Source: Spirochaetaceae bacterium UBA6243
GTDB taxonomy: Bacteria; Spirochaetota; Spirochaetia; Treponematales; Rectinemataceae
Assembly: GCA_002441395.1 (NCBI GenBank)
Contig: DJVZ01000022.1
Coordinates: 1-64,000, forward strand
DNA: 64,000 nt
Direction of reading: 5' to 3'
Shown in pieces: positions 8,837-16,427 of this stretch (the stretch's first letter is position 1; each line of letters opens with the position of its first letter). Below the pieces are notes generated by a model, which saw only the letters and a list, made by a program, of their open reading frames with translations, searched no databases and was not told the origin of the DNA. The position numbers and the translations under genes were made by a program.

Positions 8837-10513
8837 ATGTGCGGCATTTTTACCATCACCGACATCAAGGGCGATCCTATCGCCCTGCGCAAGCGCGCCC
8901 TTTCCCACGTGAAGCGTCTCAGGCACCGGGGACCCGATTGGAGCGGCGTTTACTCGGACAAGCACGGCATAATCTGCCACGAGCGTCTGGCCATCGTGGA
9001 CGTCACGCACGGGGCCCAGCCCCTCATCGACGCGGGCACGGGCCGCGTCCTCTCCGTCAACGGCGAGATATACAATCACCGCGAACTGCGCGCCAAGTTC
9101 CTCAAGGAACCGCACGACTTCAAGACCGAGTCTGACTGCGAACCTCTCCTTTACCTCTATGACGAAATGGGCCCGGAATTTCTCAAACACGTGAACGGCA
9201 TTTTCGCCTTCGTCATCTACGACCCGCGCGACGGAGATTATTTTATCGCACGCGATCACATAGGCATCAATCCTCTGTACTGGGGTCGCGACGGCGAGGG
9301 CAACCTCTACGTCGCTTCCGAGATGAAGGCGATCTTCGATCTCTGCCCGAAGGTCGAGATATTCCCGCCCGGGCATTATTACAAGGGCAGCGAGGGCAAA
9401 CTGGTAAAATGGTATGAGCCTGTGTGGGCGGAACCCGGCTACATCCCGACGGGAGAAGCCGACCTCACGGCGCTGCGCGAGTCCCTCGTCGCAGCGGTGA
9501 AGCGCCAGCTCATGAGCGATGTGCCCTACGGTCTTCTCATCTCAGGCGGCGTGGACTCGTCCATCGTCGCGGCCATCGCGGCCCGTTTCGCGGAACGCCG
9601 CGTCGAGACTGACGGGGCCGAACAGGCCTGGTGGCCGCGCATCCACTCCTTCTCCGTGGGCCTGCCCGACGCGCCGGACACCAAGTATGCCAAGATGGTC
9701 GCAGACTACATCGGCAGCCAGCACCACGAGATCAACTTCACCGTACAGGAGGCCATCGACGCCTTGCCGGACGTGATCTGGCACCTCGAGACCTTCGACG
9801 TCACCACGATCCGCGCCGGCACGCCGATGTATCTCATGACGCGCAAGATCAAGGCCATGGGCATCAAAATGATTCTCTCCGGCGAGGGCTCGGACGAGAT
9901 CTTCGGCGGCTACCTCTACTTCCACAAGGCTCCGAACCGCGTGGAATTCCACGAAGAGCTCGTGCGCAAGCTGTCCATGCTCCATCTCTACGACTGTCTG
10001 AGAGCAAACAAGGTCACCGCGGCCTGGGGAGTCGAGGCGCGCGTGCCCTTCCTTGACCCCGAATTCCTCGATGTGGCGATGAACATCGACCCTGCCCACA
10101 AGATGATCCGCAAGGACGAGGGCCGTATGGAGAAGTACATCCTGCGCAAGGCCTTCGAGGGCTGGATTCCCGACGAAATCCTGTGGCGACAGAAGGAGCA
10201 GTTTTCCGATGGTGTGGGCTACAACTGGATTGACTCCCTGAAGGAATACGCCGAAAAAGAAGTCTCCGACAGCGCCATGGCCAACGCCGCCTACCGCTTT
10301 CCGGTCAAGACGCCGCCTACCAAGGAGGCCTACCTCTACCGCGCCATCTTCGAAGAGCACTTCAAGAATCCGAGCACCGTGGATCTCGTGCCGGACGGAC
10401 CAAGTATCGCGTGTTCGACGCCGACCGCCATCCGCTGGGACGCGGCCTGGGCGAACCAGGCCGACCCTTCGGGCCGCGCGGTGCGGGGCGTGCACGACAA
10501 GAGCCTGAAGTAG
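8837..10513 (+). CDS. asnB: Asparagine synthase B (glutamine-hydrolysing)
   Basis: Makes asparagine from aspartate with glutamine and ATP. It has 558 aa, close to the E. coli AsnB length. It begins MCGIF, so Cys2 is the glutaminase nucleophile after Met removal; the glutaminase domain has RHRGPDWSG and NGEIYNH. The synthetase domain carries the PP-loop SGGVDSS at 236-242 and GEGSDEIFGGY. The ribosome site TGGAGGAA is well placed. By eye it is clearly more GC-rich at third positions than its neighbours. It stands without nitrogen-assimilation genes, which hints at transfer. Confidence 0.96.
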   Translation: MCGIFTITDIKGDPIALRKRALSHVKRLRHRGPDWSGVYSDKHGIICHERLAIVDVTHGAQPLIDAGTGRVLSVNGEIYNHRELRAKFLKEPHDFKTESDCEPLLYLYDEMGPEFLKHVNGIFAFVIYDPRDGDYFIARDHIGINPLYWGRDGEGNLYVASEMKAIFDLCPKVEIFPPGHYYKGSEGKLVKWYEPVWAEPGYIPTGEADLTALRESLVAAVKRQLMSDVPYGLLISGGVDSSIVAAIAARFAERRVETDGAEQAWWPRIHSFSVGLPDAPDTKYAKMVADYIGSQHHEINFTVQEAIDALPDVIWHLETFDVTTIRAGTPMYLMTRKIKAMGIKMILSGEGSDEIFGGYLYFHKAPNRVEFHEELVRKLSMLHLYDCLRANKVTAAWGVEARVPFLDPEFLDVAMNIDPAHKMIRKDEGRMEKYILRKAFEGWIPDEILWRQKEQFSDGVGYNWIDSLKEYAEKEVSDSAMANAAYRFPVKTPPTKEAYLYRAIFEEHFKNPSTVDLVPDGPSIACSTPTAIRWDAAWANQADPSGRAVRGVHDKSLK

Positions 10514-10707
10514 GACTATGATGGGCATACAGTGAACCTCCTCGTTTTTGTCTATTCTCAAAATCGGGAATTCCAAAAAATATTTTCACTGTGTAAAATG
10601 ATGGATATGACATAGAGACTGAGGTTGCTACCAATCGCTTTGAAGTCTGTTCGAAGTATCTGCGTTTGTTGCCGAAAGAGAAGTATCGAGGAAAAGGAGG
10701 GAGGGAA

Positions 10708-11469
10708 ATGCGCAGTGTTGTGTTGGCAATCTCGGGATCCCTAAGGGAGCCATCTTTTACCGAGAAGATACTCGATTTGTGTATCAAGGGGCTGGGAGAG
10801 AATCAGGAAGTGCACAAGTTCTATCCCCACAAGATGAATATCGGGCCATGCAAAGGTTGTCGGTCCTGCTGGGAACCAAAGACGCCGGGCGAATGCGTTC
10901 AGAAAGATGATTTTGAACAGATTCTCGATGTTTACAAACGGGCCGATTACTTCCTTCTCGCCACTCCTCTCTACTTCTTCGATTTACCCGCAACGGTGAA
11001 GAATGTGATCGACAGATTCTTCATCATTCTGGAACCTGCACAGATTAAATCCGCCGGAGGGGGGAGCACACACCCCAAACGTTTGGGACGCCACCCCAAG
11101 GCAGCCTTGATCTCATCGTGTGGTTTTGCCGAGATCGAAAATTTCGACCTTCTGAGACAGCATTTTCGCCTTATATGTGAGCACACAGACTGGAGCTGGT
11201 CCGGAGAGATCCTGGTTTCTGAAGCTGGTGCGGCCGCCGCTCCGAAACTGTTTGACAGAAAGTACAACCTTATCGAAAAAGCGGGGGCGGAGTTGCTCGA
11301 AGGGATGATATCCCAGAAAACAACCAATGCAATCGCCGCTCCCGTCATGCCGGCAGAAGATTACCGCCGCATGGTTACGTTAAACTTCGAAGGAGGAGTG
11401 ATCGCAAAGGCAAAGGTGGCCGTCATCGCCATAAAGGCGATGCGGGACAAGAAAAAAATTCGAGAGTAG
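10708..11469 (+). CDS. NAD(P)H-dependent FMN reductase / iron-sulfur flavoprotein-like
   Basis: Flavodoxin-fold oxidoreductase, 253 aa. The N-terminus SVVLAISGSLREPSFTEKIL is the FMN phosphate-binding region. Residues about 49-64 hold a compact cysteine motif (C-x2-C-x2-C-x8-C, PCKGCRSCW...GEC), which in archaeal-type Isf proteins binds a 4Fe-4S cluster; the PLYFFDLPATVKNVIDR segment is also typical. Start at 10708 follows AAGGAGGGAGG. An upstream ATG at 10666 lies before this ribosome site and is rejected. The electron donor and acceptor are unknown. It is codirectional with asnB but 194 nt away. Confidence 0.8.
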   Translation: MRSVVLAISGSLREPSFTEKILDLCIKGLGENQEVHKFYPHKMNIGPCKGCRSCWEPKTPGECVQKDDFEQILDVYKRADYFLLATPLYFFDLPATVKNVIDRFFIILEPAQIKSAGGGSTHPKRLGRHPKAALISSCGFAEIENFDLLRQHFRLICEHTDWSWSGEILVSEAGAAAAPKLFDRKYNLIEKAGAELLEGMISQKTTNAIAAPVMPAEDYRRMVTLNFEGGVIAKAKVAVIAIKAMRDKKKIRE

Positions 11470-11542
11470 TCCCCTGGCTGCAATAACGGCGCCGTGTGTG
11501 GCGTAAGAATTTTCGGAAGGCCTTGGGGGGAGGGATCATCGC

Positions 11543-11656
11543 ATGAAGAAAATGCTCATCCGTATTCCCTGGTGGCTTGCAGCCGTCGTGCTCCTCGGCG
11601 GCTGGCTGTTGGTGTCGGCCCCGGCCACAGACTGCCCGCGACTATTTTTTGTGTAA
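11543..11656 (+). CDS. 37-codon ORF resembling a signal peptide; small membrane protein or gene remnant
   Basis: Translates as MKKMLIRIPWW, then a hydrophobic stretch (LAAVVLLGGWLLVSAPA), Asp-Cys and a short tail before TAA at 11654. A GGGAGGG lies 8 nt before the ATG. Charge, hydrophobic core and small residues fit a Sec signal peptide, yet the frame ends at once. Its last 15 nt overlap the 3' end of pepF on the other strand. Either it is a true small membrane protein or, more likely, the signal peptide of a gene whose body was lost when the pepF end was joined here. Confidence 0.4.
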   Translation: MKKMLIRIPWWLAAVVLLGGWLLVSAPATDCPRLFFV

Positions 11657-13447
11657 CAAAACTGCGAGTTTCTCCACATCCCCGGCAAAGCGCCTGCACG
11701 CCGCTTCCACCGGCTCCGGTGTCGACATGTCGACACCCGCGAGCTTCAGCGACTCGATCGGGAACCTGCTGCCGCCCGATTTCAGGAAGTCCAGGTAGGC
11801 ATCGCGCTCCGCCATTCCTCCGTGCAGGACTTTTTCGGAAAGGGCGATGCTCGCCGAAAGGCCCGTCGCGTACTTGTAGACATAGAACGCGTTGTAAAAG
11901 TGCGGAATACGCAACCCTTCCATATCCGAAACGTTCTCGAACGCCATCTCGGGCCCAAAATATTTCTCGAGGAGTGCCCGGTATTCCTTTCTGAGCACAT
12001 CGACCGTCAGCGCTTCACCGGATTCGGCAATCTCATGGGCGCGCTTTTCGAACTCCGCGAACATCGTCTGCCGGAAAAGCGTCGCGAGAGTATCGTCGAT
12101 CCGGGTGGCGACCAAAAATGCCTTCTCCCTGTCGTCGCTGCTGTGGTCATACAGATAGGAAAATACCAGCTGCTCGTTGAAGGTGCTCGCCACCTCGGCT
12201 TCAAAAATCGTGTAGTTGTAGCACATGAAGGGATTGTTCCGGGCCGAATGCCAGGAGTGCATCGAGTGGCCGCCCTCGTGGGCGATGGTGAAGAGGTCGT
12301 TGAGGACGTCGTCTTTGTAATTCATGAGTATGTAGGGCTCGCCGATAAAGGACCCCGCCGAGAAGGCGCCCGAGCGCTTGCCTTTGTTCTCGTACCGGTC
12401 CACCCATCCGCCCAAGAGGCCATTTCGCAGAGTGCGGACATAATCTTCGCCGAGCGGCCTGAGGGCCTCGATCACAATATCGACCGCTTCTTCGTAGCCG
12501 TGTGATGCTTTGACCTCCTTGACGAGAGGGACATATACGTCATAATGGCGCAGGCCTTCGAGTCCGAGAATTTCCTTTCTGAGGCTGTAATAACGATGTA
12601 AAATCGGCAGATTCTCATTCACAGTAGAGATCAGATTATCGTATACGGCCTCAGCGACATTGTCGGGGAAAAGTGCCATTGCCCGTGAGCTCGGGTACTT
12701 TCTTACCTGGGCCTGATACTTGTCGAGCTTGACTGAACCGGCATACAGGGTACCCAAGGTGTTCTGATGCGCTTCAAAATGAGAATAGAATTGCAAATAC
12801 GCCGCCTTCCGCACAGACCTGTCCTGCATGCGCATGAACGATATGAAGGTAGACTGCGTAAGAGGCTTGGGGCCTTCGGGAGTTTCTACGGTGCCGAAAT
12901 TGAGATCGACGTTGGTGAGCACACTGAAGGCCTCTTGCGCAGTCTGGGCCGACTCGGTCTGGAGCGCGAGGAGGCGCTCTTCGGCTTCGCTCAGCACGTG
13001 CGGCTTAAATCTGCGCAATTTTGTCAGAAAGACTCTGTAGTCCGCAAATTTCTGGCTGGCAAGGCATTCAACCACAAAATCGTCCCCGAGCGCCTGGATC
13101 GCCGGGCTGAGCCAGGACCACGCGGCCTGTCCCTGGGAAGATACACCTACAAACCGGGCGAACAGGCCGCGGGCCGTACTGTTGCCTTCATCTTCAGTGA
13201 CCCTCAATTGTGCATAGTAGCCAAGTCTTTCTTCCAAAATGAGATATTGTTCATAAGCTTTCAATGTGTCGAACAATGCATCTGCGCTCGCGCTGAAGCC
13301 CTTCTTCTTTTTCTCTTCAGCTTCCGGCAGCATTGCGCTCAGCGCTGCGAAATCTCTTTCCCATTCGGCATCATCTTTAAAAAGGCTTGAAAGGTTCCAT
13401 TTGTGTTCAGCAGGAATTTCTGAACGTTCCGGAATAGTCTTCGCCAT
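11642..13447 (-). CDS. pepF: Oligoendopeptidase F (M3B metallopeptidase)
   Basis: Cytosolic zinc oligopeptidase, 601 aa, standard for the family. The zinc motif HEGGH is encoded at 12266-12280 (in AHEGGHSMHSW). The family C-terminal region with FYVYKYATGLSASIAL follows. The ATG is preceded by CAGGAGGAATGAACA. It starts 45 nt after the stop of the LacI-type gene on the same strand, so the two may share a transcript. Its stop codon overlaps the 37-codon ORF on the opposite strand. No signal peptide. Confidence 0.95.
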   Translation of the reverse strand: MAKTIPERSEIPAEHKWNLSSLFKDDAEWERDFAALSAMLPEAEEKKKKGFSASADALFDTLKAYEQYLILEERLGYYAQLRVTEDEGNSTARGLFARFVGVSSQGQAAWSWLSPAIQALGDDFVVECLASQKFADYRVFLTKLRRFKPHVLSEAEERLLALQTESAQTAQEAFSVLTNVDLNFGTVETPEGPKPLTQSTFISFMRMQDRSVRKAAYLQFYSHFEAHQNTLGTLYAGSVKLDKYQAQVRKYPSSRAMALFPDNVAEAVYDNLISTVNENLPILHRYYSLRKEILGLEGLRHYDVYVPLVKEVKASHGYEEAVDIVIEALRPLGEDYVRTLRNGLLGGWVDRYENKGKRSGAFSAGSFIGEPYILMNYKDDVLNDLFTIAHEGGHSMHSWHSARNNPFMCYNYTIFEAEVASTFNEQLVFSYLYDHSSDDREKAFLVATRIDDTLATLFRQTMFAEFEKRAHEIAESGEALTVDVLRKEYRALLEKYFGPEMAFENVSDMEGLRIPHFYNAFYVYKYATGLSASIALSEKVLHGGMAERDAYLDFLKSGGSRFPIESLKLAGVDMSTPEPVEAACRRFAGDVEKLAVLLHKK

Positions 13448-13492
13448 TGTTCATTCCTCCTGTATCTATATGATAAAAAGCAGCGTGAAATT

Positions 13493-14521
13493 TCATGTCC
13501 GGCGGGTCGATTCGCGCACGACGAGCTCATATGGCAATCGGATGTGGCTGCCCGCGGCACCATCGAGCATATGCATCACCATGCGCGCCGCCTCTATGCC
13601 TTTTTCTCGGGCGGGCTGATGAATGGTCGTCAGCGTCGGGGCACTTATGACGCTCTCCGGTATATCATCAAAGCCCGCCACCGCCACATCTTCCGGCACC
13701 CGCAGACCAAGCTCCTTCGCGGCAAGGAGCGCTCCGATTGCCGCGATGTCGGACATCGCCACAATCGCGGTAGGCCGCCGCTCGTGAGACAGCAGGTACC
13801 GGGCGCTTTCGTAACCCCCATCGATGGAGCCTTTGCAGTTTTGCATGTATACCCGCGAATCGTCCAGCGATAATCCAGATTCTTCAAGTGCCCACTGAAA
13901 GCCCTCGAGGCGTTTTTGAACGACAATGGAAAAATGGCCTGACTCGCTTGGTTTTGTGTCCGGTTCGAGCGAGAGTATCGCGATCTGACGAAAGCCCTGA
14001 TCAAGCACATGCCGCATTATCTCTCTCGCCGCGCTCTTATGATCGATTCCGATATTGATTGTCGAGGCGGATTCTTCTCCGTCGATAGTGACAAAAGGTA
14101 TGTGATTCTTTCTAAGAAGGCTGACAACTTCATGGTCGGGGCCAACACCTATAGTGAGAAGTCCATCGACATACGATTTTCGTGCCGCTTCTATTATCTT
14201 GCCTCGGATGAGGGGCAAGATGGCGAGTGAAAATTCTTTTTGCTCGCACTCTTCGCCTATTCCGCTGATGACTTGCGCCAGATGGGGGTTCCCGAATATA
14301 TCGCCGATCTTCTGAGGAAGAAGGAGCCCGATTGCCCCGAGGCGCTTCGTCGTCAAAGTCCTGGCAAAAGGATTAGGTACATATCCAAGCTCTTCGACAA
14401 TCGTCATTATTCTCTTGTATGTCTCTTTCGAGATTCGATCGGGATAGTTGAGGGCGAATGAAACCGTGGTTTTCGATACGCCCGCGCGCAAAGCGATATC
14501 TTTTATAGTAATTTTTGACAT
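13493..14521 (-). CDS. LacI-family transcriptional regulator
   Basis: DNA-binding repressor, 342 aa. The N-terminal HTH reads ITIKDIALRAGVSKTTVSFALN, then the YVPNPFAR hinge segment and a periplasmic-binding-type sensor domain (ligand unknown). I place the start at 14521, not at the ATG 27 nt upstream (14548), because a good promoter (TTGACG, 17 nt, TACAAT) lies between them. The real start is then 9 nt from the -10 box, and there is no Shine-Dalgarno, so the mRNA should be leaderless. An AAAGCGCTTT operator over the -35 suggests autorepression. Neighbours pepF and nucleoside kinase give no clear ligand. Confidence 0.92.
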   Translation of the reverse strand: MSKITIKDIALRAGVSKTTVSFALNYPDRISKETYKRIMTIVEELGYVPNPFARTLTTKRLGAIGLLLPQKIGDIFGNPHLAQVISGIGEECEQKEFSLAILPLIRGKIIEAARKSYVDGLLTIGVGPDHEVVSLLRKNHIPFVTIDGEESASTINIGIDHKSAAREIMRHVLDQGFRQIAILSLEPDTKPSESGHFSIVVQKRLEGFQWALEESGLSLDDSRVYMQNCKGSIDGGYESARYLLSHERRPTAIVAMSDIAAIGALLAAKELGLRVPEDVAVAGFDDIPESVISAPTLTTIHQPAREKGIEAARMVMHMLDGAAGSHIRLPYELVVRESTRRT

Positions 14522-14530
14522 AGCGGATGA

Positions 14531-14559
14531 ATTGTACACAAAAGACATGGGCTCGTCAA
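14531..14559 (-). promoter_or_regulatory. Predicted lacI-type gene promoter, leaderless arrangement
   Basis: Minus strand TTGACG (14554-14559), exactly 17 nt, TACAAT (14531-14536). The start codon begins at 14521, nine nt beyond the -10 box, so transcription should start 2-4 nt before or at the ATG. Confidence 0.65.
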
Positions 14560-14567
14560 AGCGCTTT
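14558..14567. promoter_or_regulatory. LacI-family-type operator (AAAGCGCTTT)
   Basis: Perfect 10-bp palindrome with the central CG step typical of LacI/CcpA-family sites, overlapping the -35 hexamer of the promoter of the LacI-type gene. Two copies of TGTACAC flank the region (14533-14539 and 14588-14594). Autoregulation is inferred from position. Confidence 0.6.
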
Positions 14568-14700
14568 TGTCACTTGATGCAAAATAGTGTACACCACTCC
14601 GCGCCCTGGCAGAGTTTTTGCCTGTTGCCCGCTCCGCACTCATGCTATTTCTATGGTATCTCTTTCCTCAGCGGCTATTAGGTTTTATTATGTTTCTACA

Positions 14701-16380
14701 ATGAATACGCTCACAGTAAAAATAGACGGTTTAAACGACATCTCGGTACCCGCAGGCCTGAGCGCTGAAGACATTTTTGAACGTGCAGGTCTGAAAAAAG
14801 GTTCCAGCGAAGGAAAGGGGGCTTTTTCTCCTCTTGCGGTTTTTGTCAACAATGAGCTTGCGGCGTTGTCCGCACCAATAAACGCAAACTGCAGCTTGTC
14901 GCCGGTGTACCCCGATTCTCCGATGGGCGCCGAAGTCTACCGCCGTTCATTATGTTTTTTGCTTGCGATGGCGGCCAGAGAAATAGTGCCCAAACGGCGG
15001 CTCATGGTGAGCATGGCCATTGGCAACGGCTATTATCATTATTTTGATGACAGCGAACCAATTTCGCCGCAGTTGCTCGAAGCTCTTTCTGCCCACATGC
15101 GCAACTACATCGCCTCAGATTTGCCCATCAGAATCATCATGCATTCCTGGAATGATGCACTTGAATACTTCGATCAGTCAAATCAAGCCGATACCGTAGC
15201 CCTCATGGAGTACATCAACGATCCTTTTGTCCAGCTCAATGAATGCGATGGATATCGTGACTTGCACATCGCCCCTCTCGTGCCGTGTACGGGGCTCTTG
15301 AGCGTGTGGGAGCTCATCCCCTACCGTCGGGGCATGCTGCTCCGCTTCCCCCACACGAAAAACCCCTATGAAATGGACCCATTCTCTGACATCCCCGTGC
15401 TCTACGAGATAGCCGAGGAATATGAGCAGAAGGCCAAAGTACTGAATGCCGGCTCCATCGGCGCCCTCAACCGCATCAATCAGTCGGGGAATATTCAGGA
15501 TTTTGTGTTGGTCGCGGAGGCACTCCAGAACAAAAAACTAGCGGCAATCGCCGATCACATCGCCGAAACATCCGACAAAACAAAGGTGATCCTCATTGCG
15601 GGACCCTCGAGCTCAGGGAAAACCACATCGGCGAAGAAATTGTCCGTCCAGCTCAGGGCCTTGGGGTTCAAGCCGATTCACATTGAGCTCGACAATTATT
15701 TTGTCGACAGAAGCCGCACGCCGCTCGATAAAGACGGCAAGCCTGATTACGAATGTCTCGAGGCGCTCGATGTCGAATTTCTCAATCAACAATTACTGGA
15801 TCTGTTCGACGGCAAAGAGGTGGAGCTTCCAGCCTTTGATTTCAAGAGCGGGACACGCAAGGCTTCGGGCAACGTCATAAGCCTCAAAAACAACGAAATA
15901 CTCATTCTGGAAGGCATCCATGGGCTCAATGAGCGGCTTACGCCGCACATTCCCGCCGAAAACAAACTTAAAATCTATGTCTCCGCGCTCACGCAGCTCA
16001 ATGTCGACGACCACAACCGCGTGCGCACCACCGACTATCGCCTCCTGCGGCGCATGGTCCGGGATTACAATTTCCGCGGGCACAACGCACGCGCCACGCT
16101 CGGCATGTGGTCGTCGGTGCAGCGGGGCGAGCGGCTCTACATTTTCCCCTTCCAGGGCTCCGCCAACATTGCCTTTAATTCTGCGCTCGACTATGAGCTT
16201 GGAGTGCTCAAAGTGTTCGCCGAGCCGCTCCTGCAGGCCGTGAAGCCTCATCACCCCGAATACCCAGACGCGCGCCGGATTCAGGCATTCATTTCGCGCA
16301 TATCGCCGATTTCGCCCCAGTATGTGCCAAGCGACTCGATTCTGCGCGAATTCATAGGTTCCAGCGTATTCAAGTATTGA
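14701..16380 (+). CDS. Nucleoside (uridine-type) kinase with N-terminal TGS domain
   Basis: Phosphoribulokinase/uridine-kinase-family enzyme, 559 aa. Residues 1 to about 60 form a TGS-like ubiquitin-fold domain (MNTLTVKIDGLNDISVPAG), followed by a ThrRS-N2-like region containing GNGYYHYF. The kinase domain has the P-loop GPSSSGKTT at 301-309 and DNYFVDRSRTP. This architecture is known from Firmicutes, Thermotogae and spirochaetes; the substrate is assumed to be a pyrimidine nucleoside. Start at 14701 gives the family N-terminus. There is no ribosome site, but TATTAT lies 9 nt upstream, so a leaderless mRNA is possible. Confidence 0.88.
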   Translation: MNTLTVKIDGLNDISVPAGLSAEDIFERAGLKKGSSEGKGAFSPLAVFVNNELAALSAPINANCSLSPVYPDSPMGAEVYRRSLCFLLAMAAREIVPKRRLMVSMAIGNGYYHYFDDSEPISPQLLEALSAHMRNYIASDLPIRIIMHSWNDALEYFDQSNQADTVALMEYINDPFVQLNECDGYRDLHIAPLVPCTGLLSVWELIPYRRGMLLRFPHTKNPYEMDPFSDIPVLYEIAEEYEQKAKVLNAGSIGALNRINQSGNIQDFVLVAEALQNKKLAAIADHIAETSDKTKVILIAGPSSSGKTTSAKKLSVQLRALGFKPIHIELDNYFVDRSRTPLDKDGKPDYECLEALDVEFLNQQLLDLFDGKEVELPAFDFKSGTRKASGNVISLKNNEILILEGIHGLNERLTPHIPAENKLKIYVSALTQLNVDDHNRVRTTDYRLLRRMVRDYNFRGHNARATLGMWSSVQRGERLYIFPFQGSANIAFNSALDYELGVLKVFAEPLLQAVKPHHPEYPDARRIQAFISRISPISPQYVPSDSILREFIGSSVFKY

Positions 16381-16396
16381 ACGAGGACCATAGCGC

Positions 16397-16427
16397 AAAA
16401 AAGCAGGCGCTCTGAAAGCATCTGCCT
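16397..16427 (-). terminator. Rho-independent terminator after the solute-binding protein gene
   Basis: Minus-strand hairpin immediately after the stop codon: GGCAGATGC, loop TTTCAGA, GCGCCTGC, then six T. One A-C mismatch and one G-U pair lie in the stem. It also separates this gene from the convergent nucleoside kinase. Confidence 0.6.

Noticed and set aside
9542..10576. Long open frame antisense to asnB (344 codons)
   Set aside because: It arises from GC-rich codon use; asnB on the other strand has every catalytic motif, and the antisense product is low-complexity and charge-rich without any domain.
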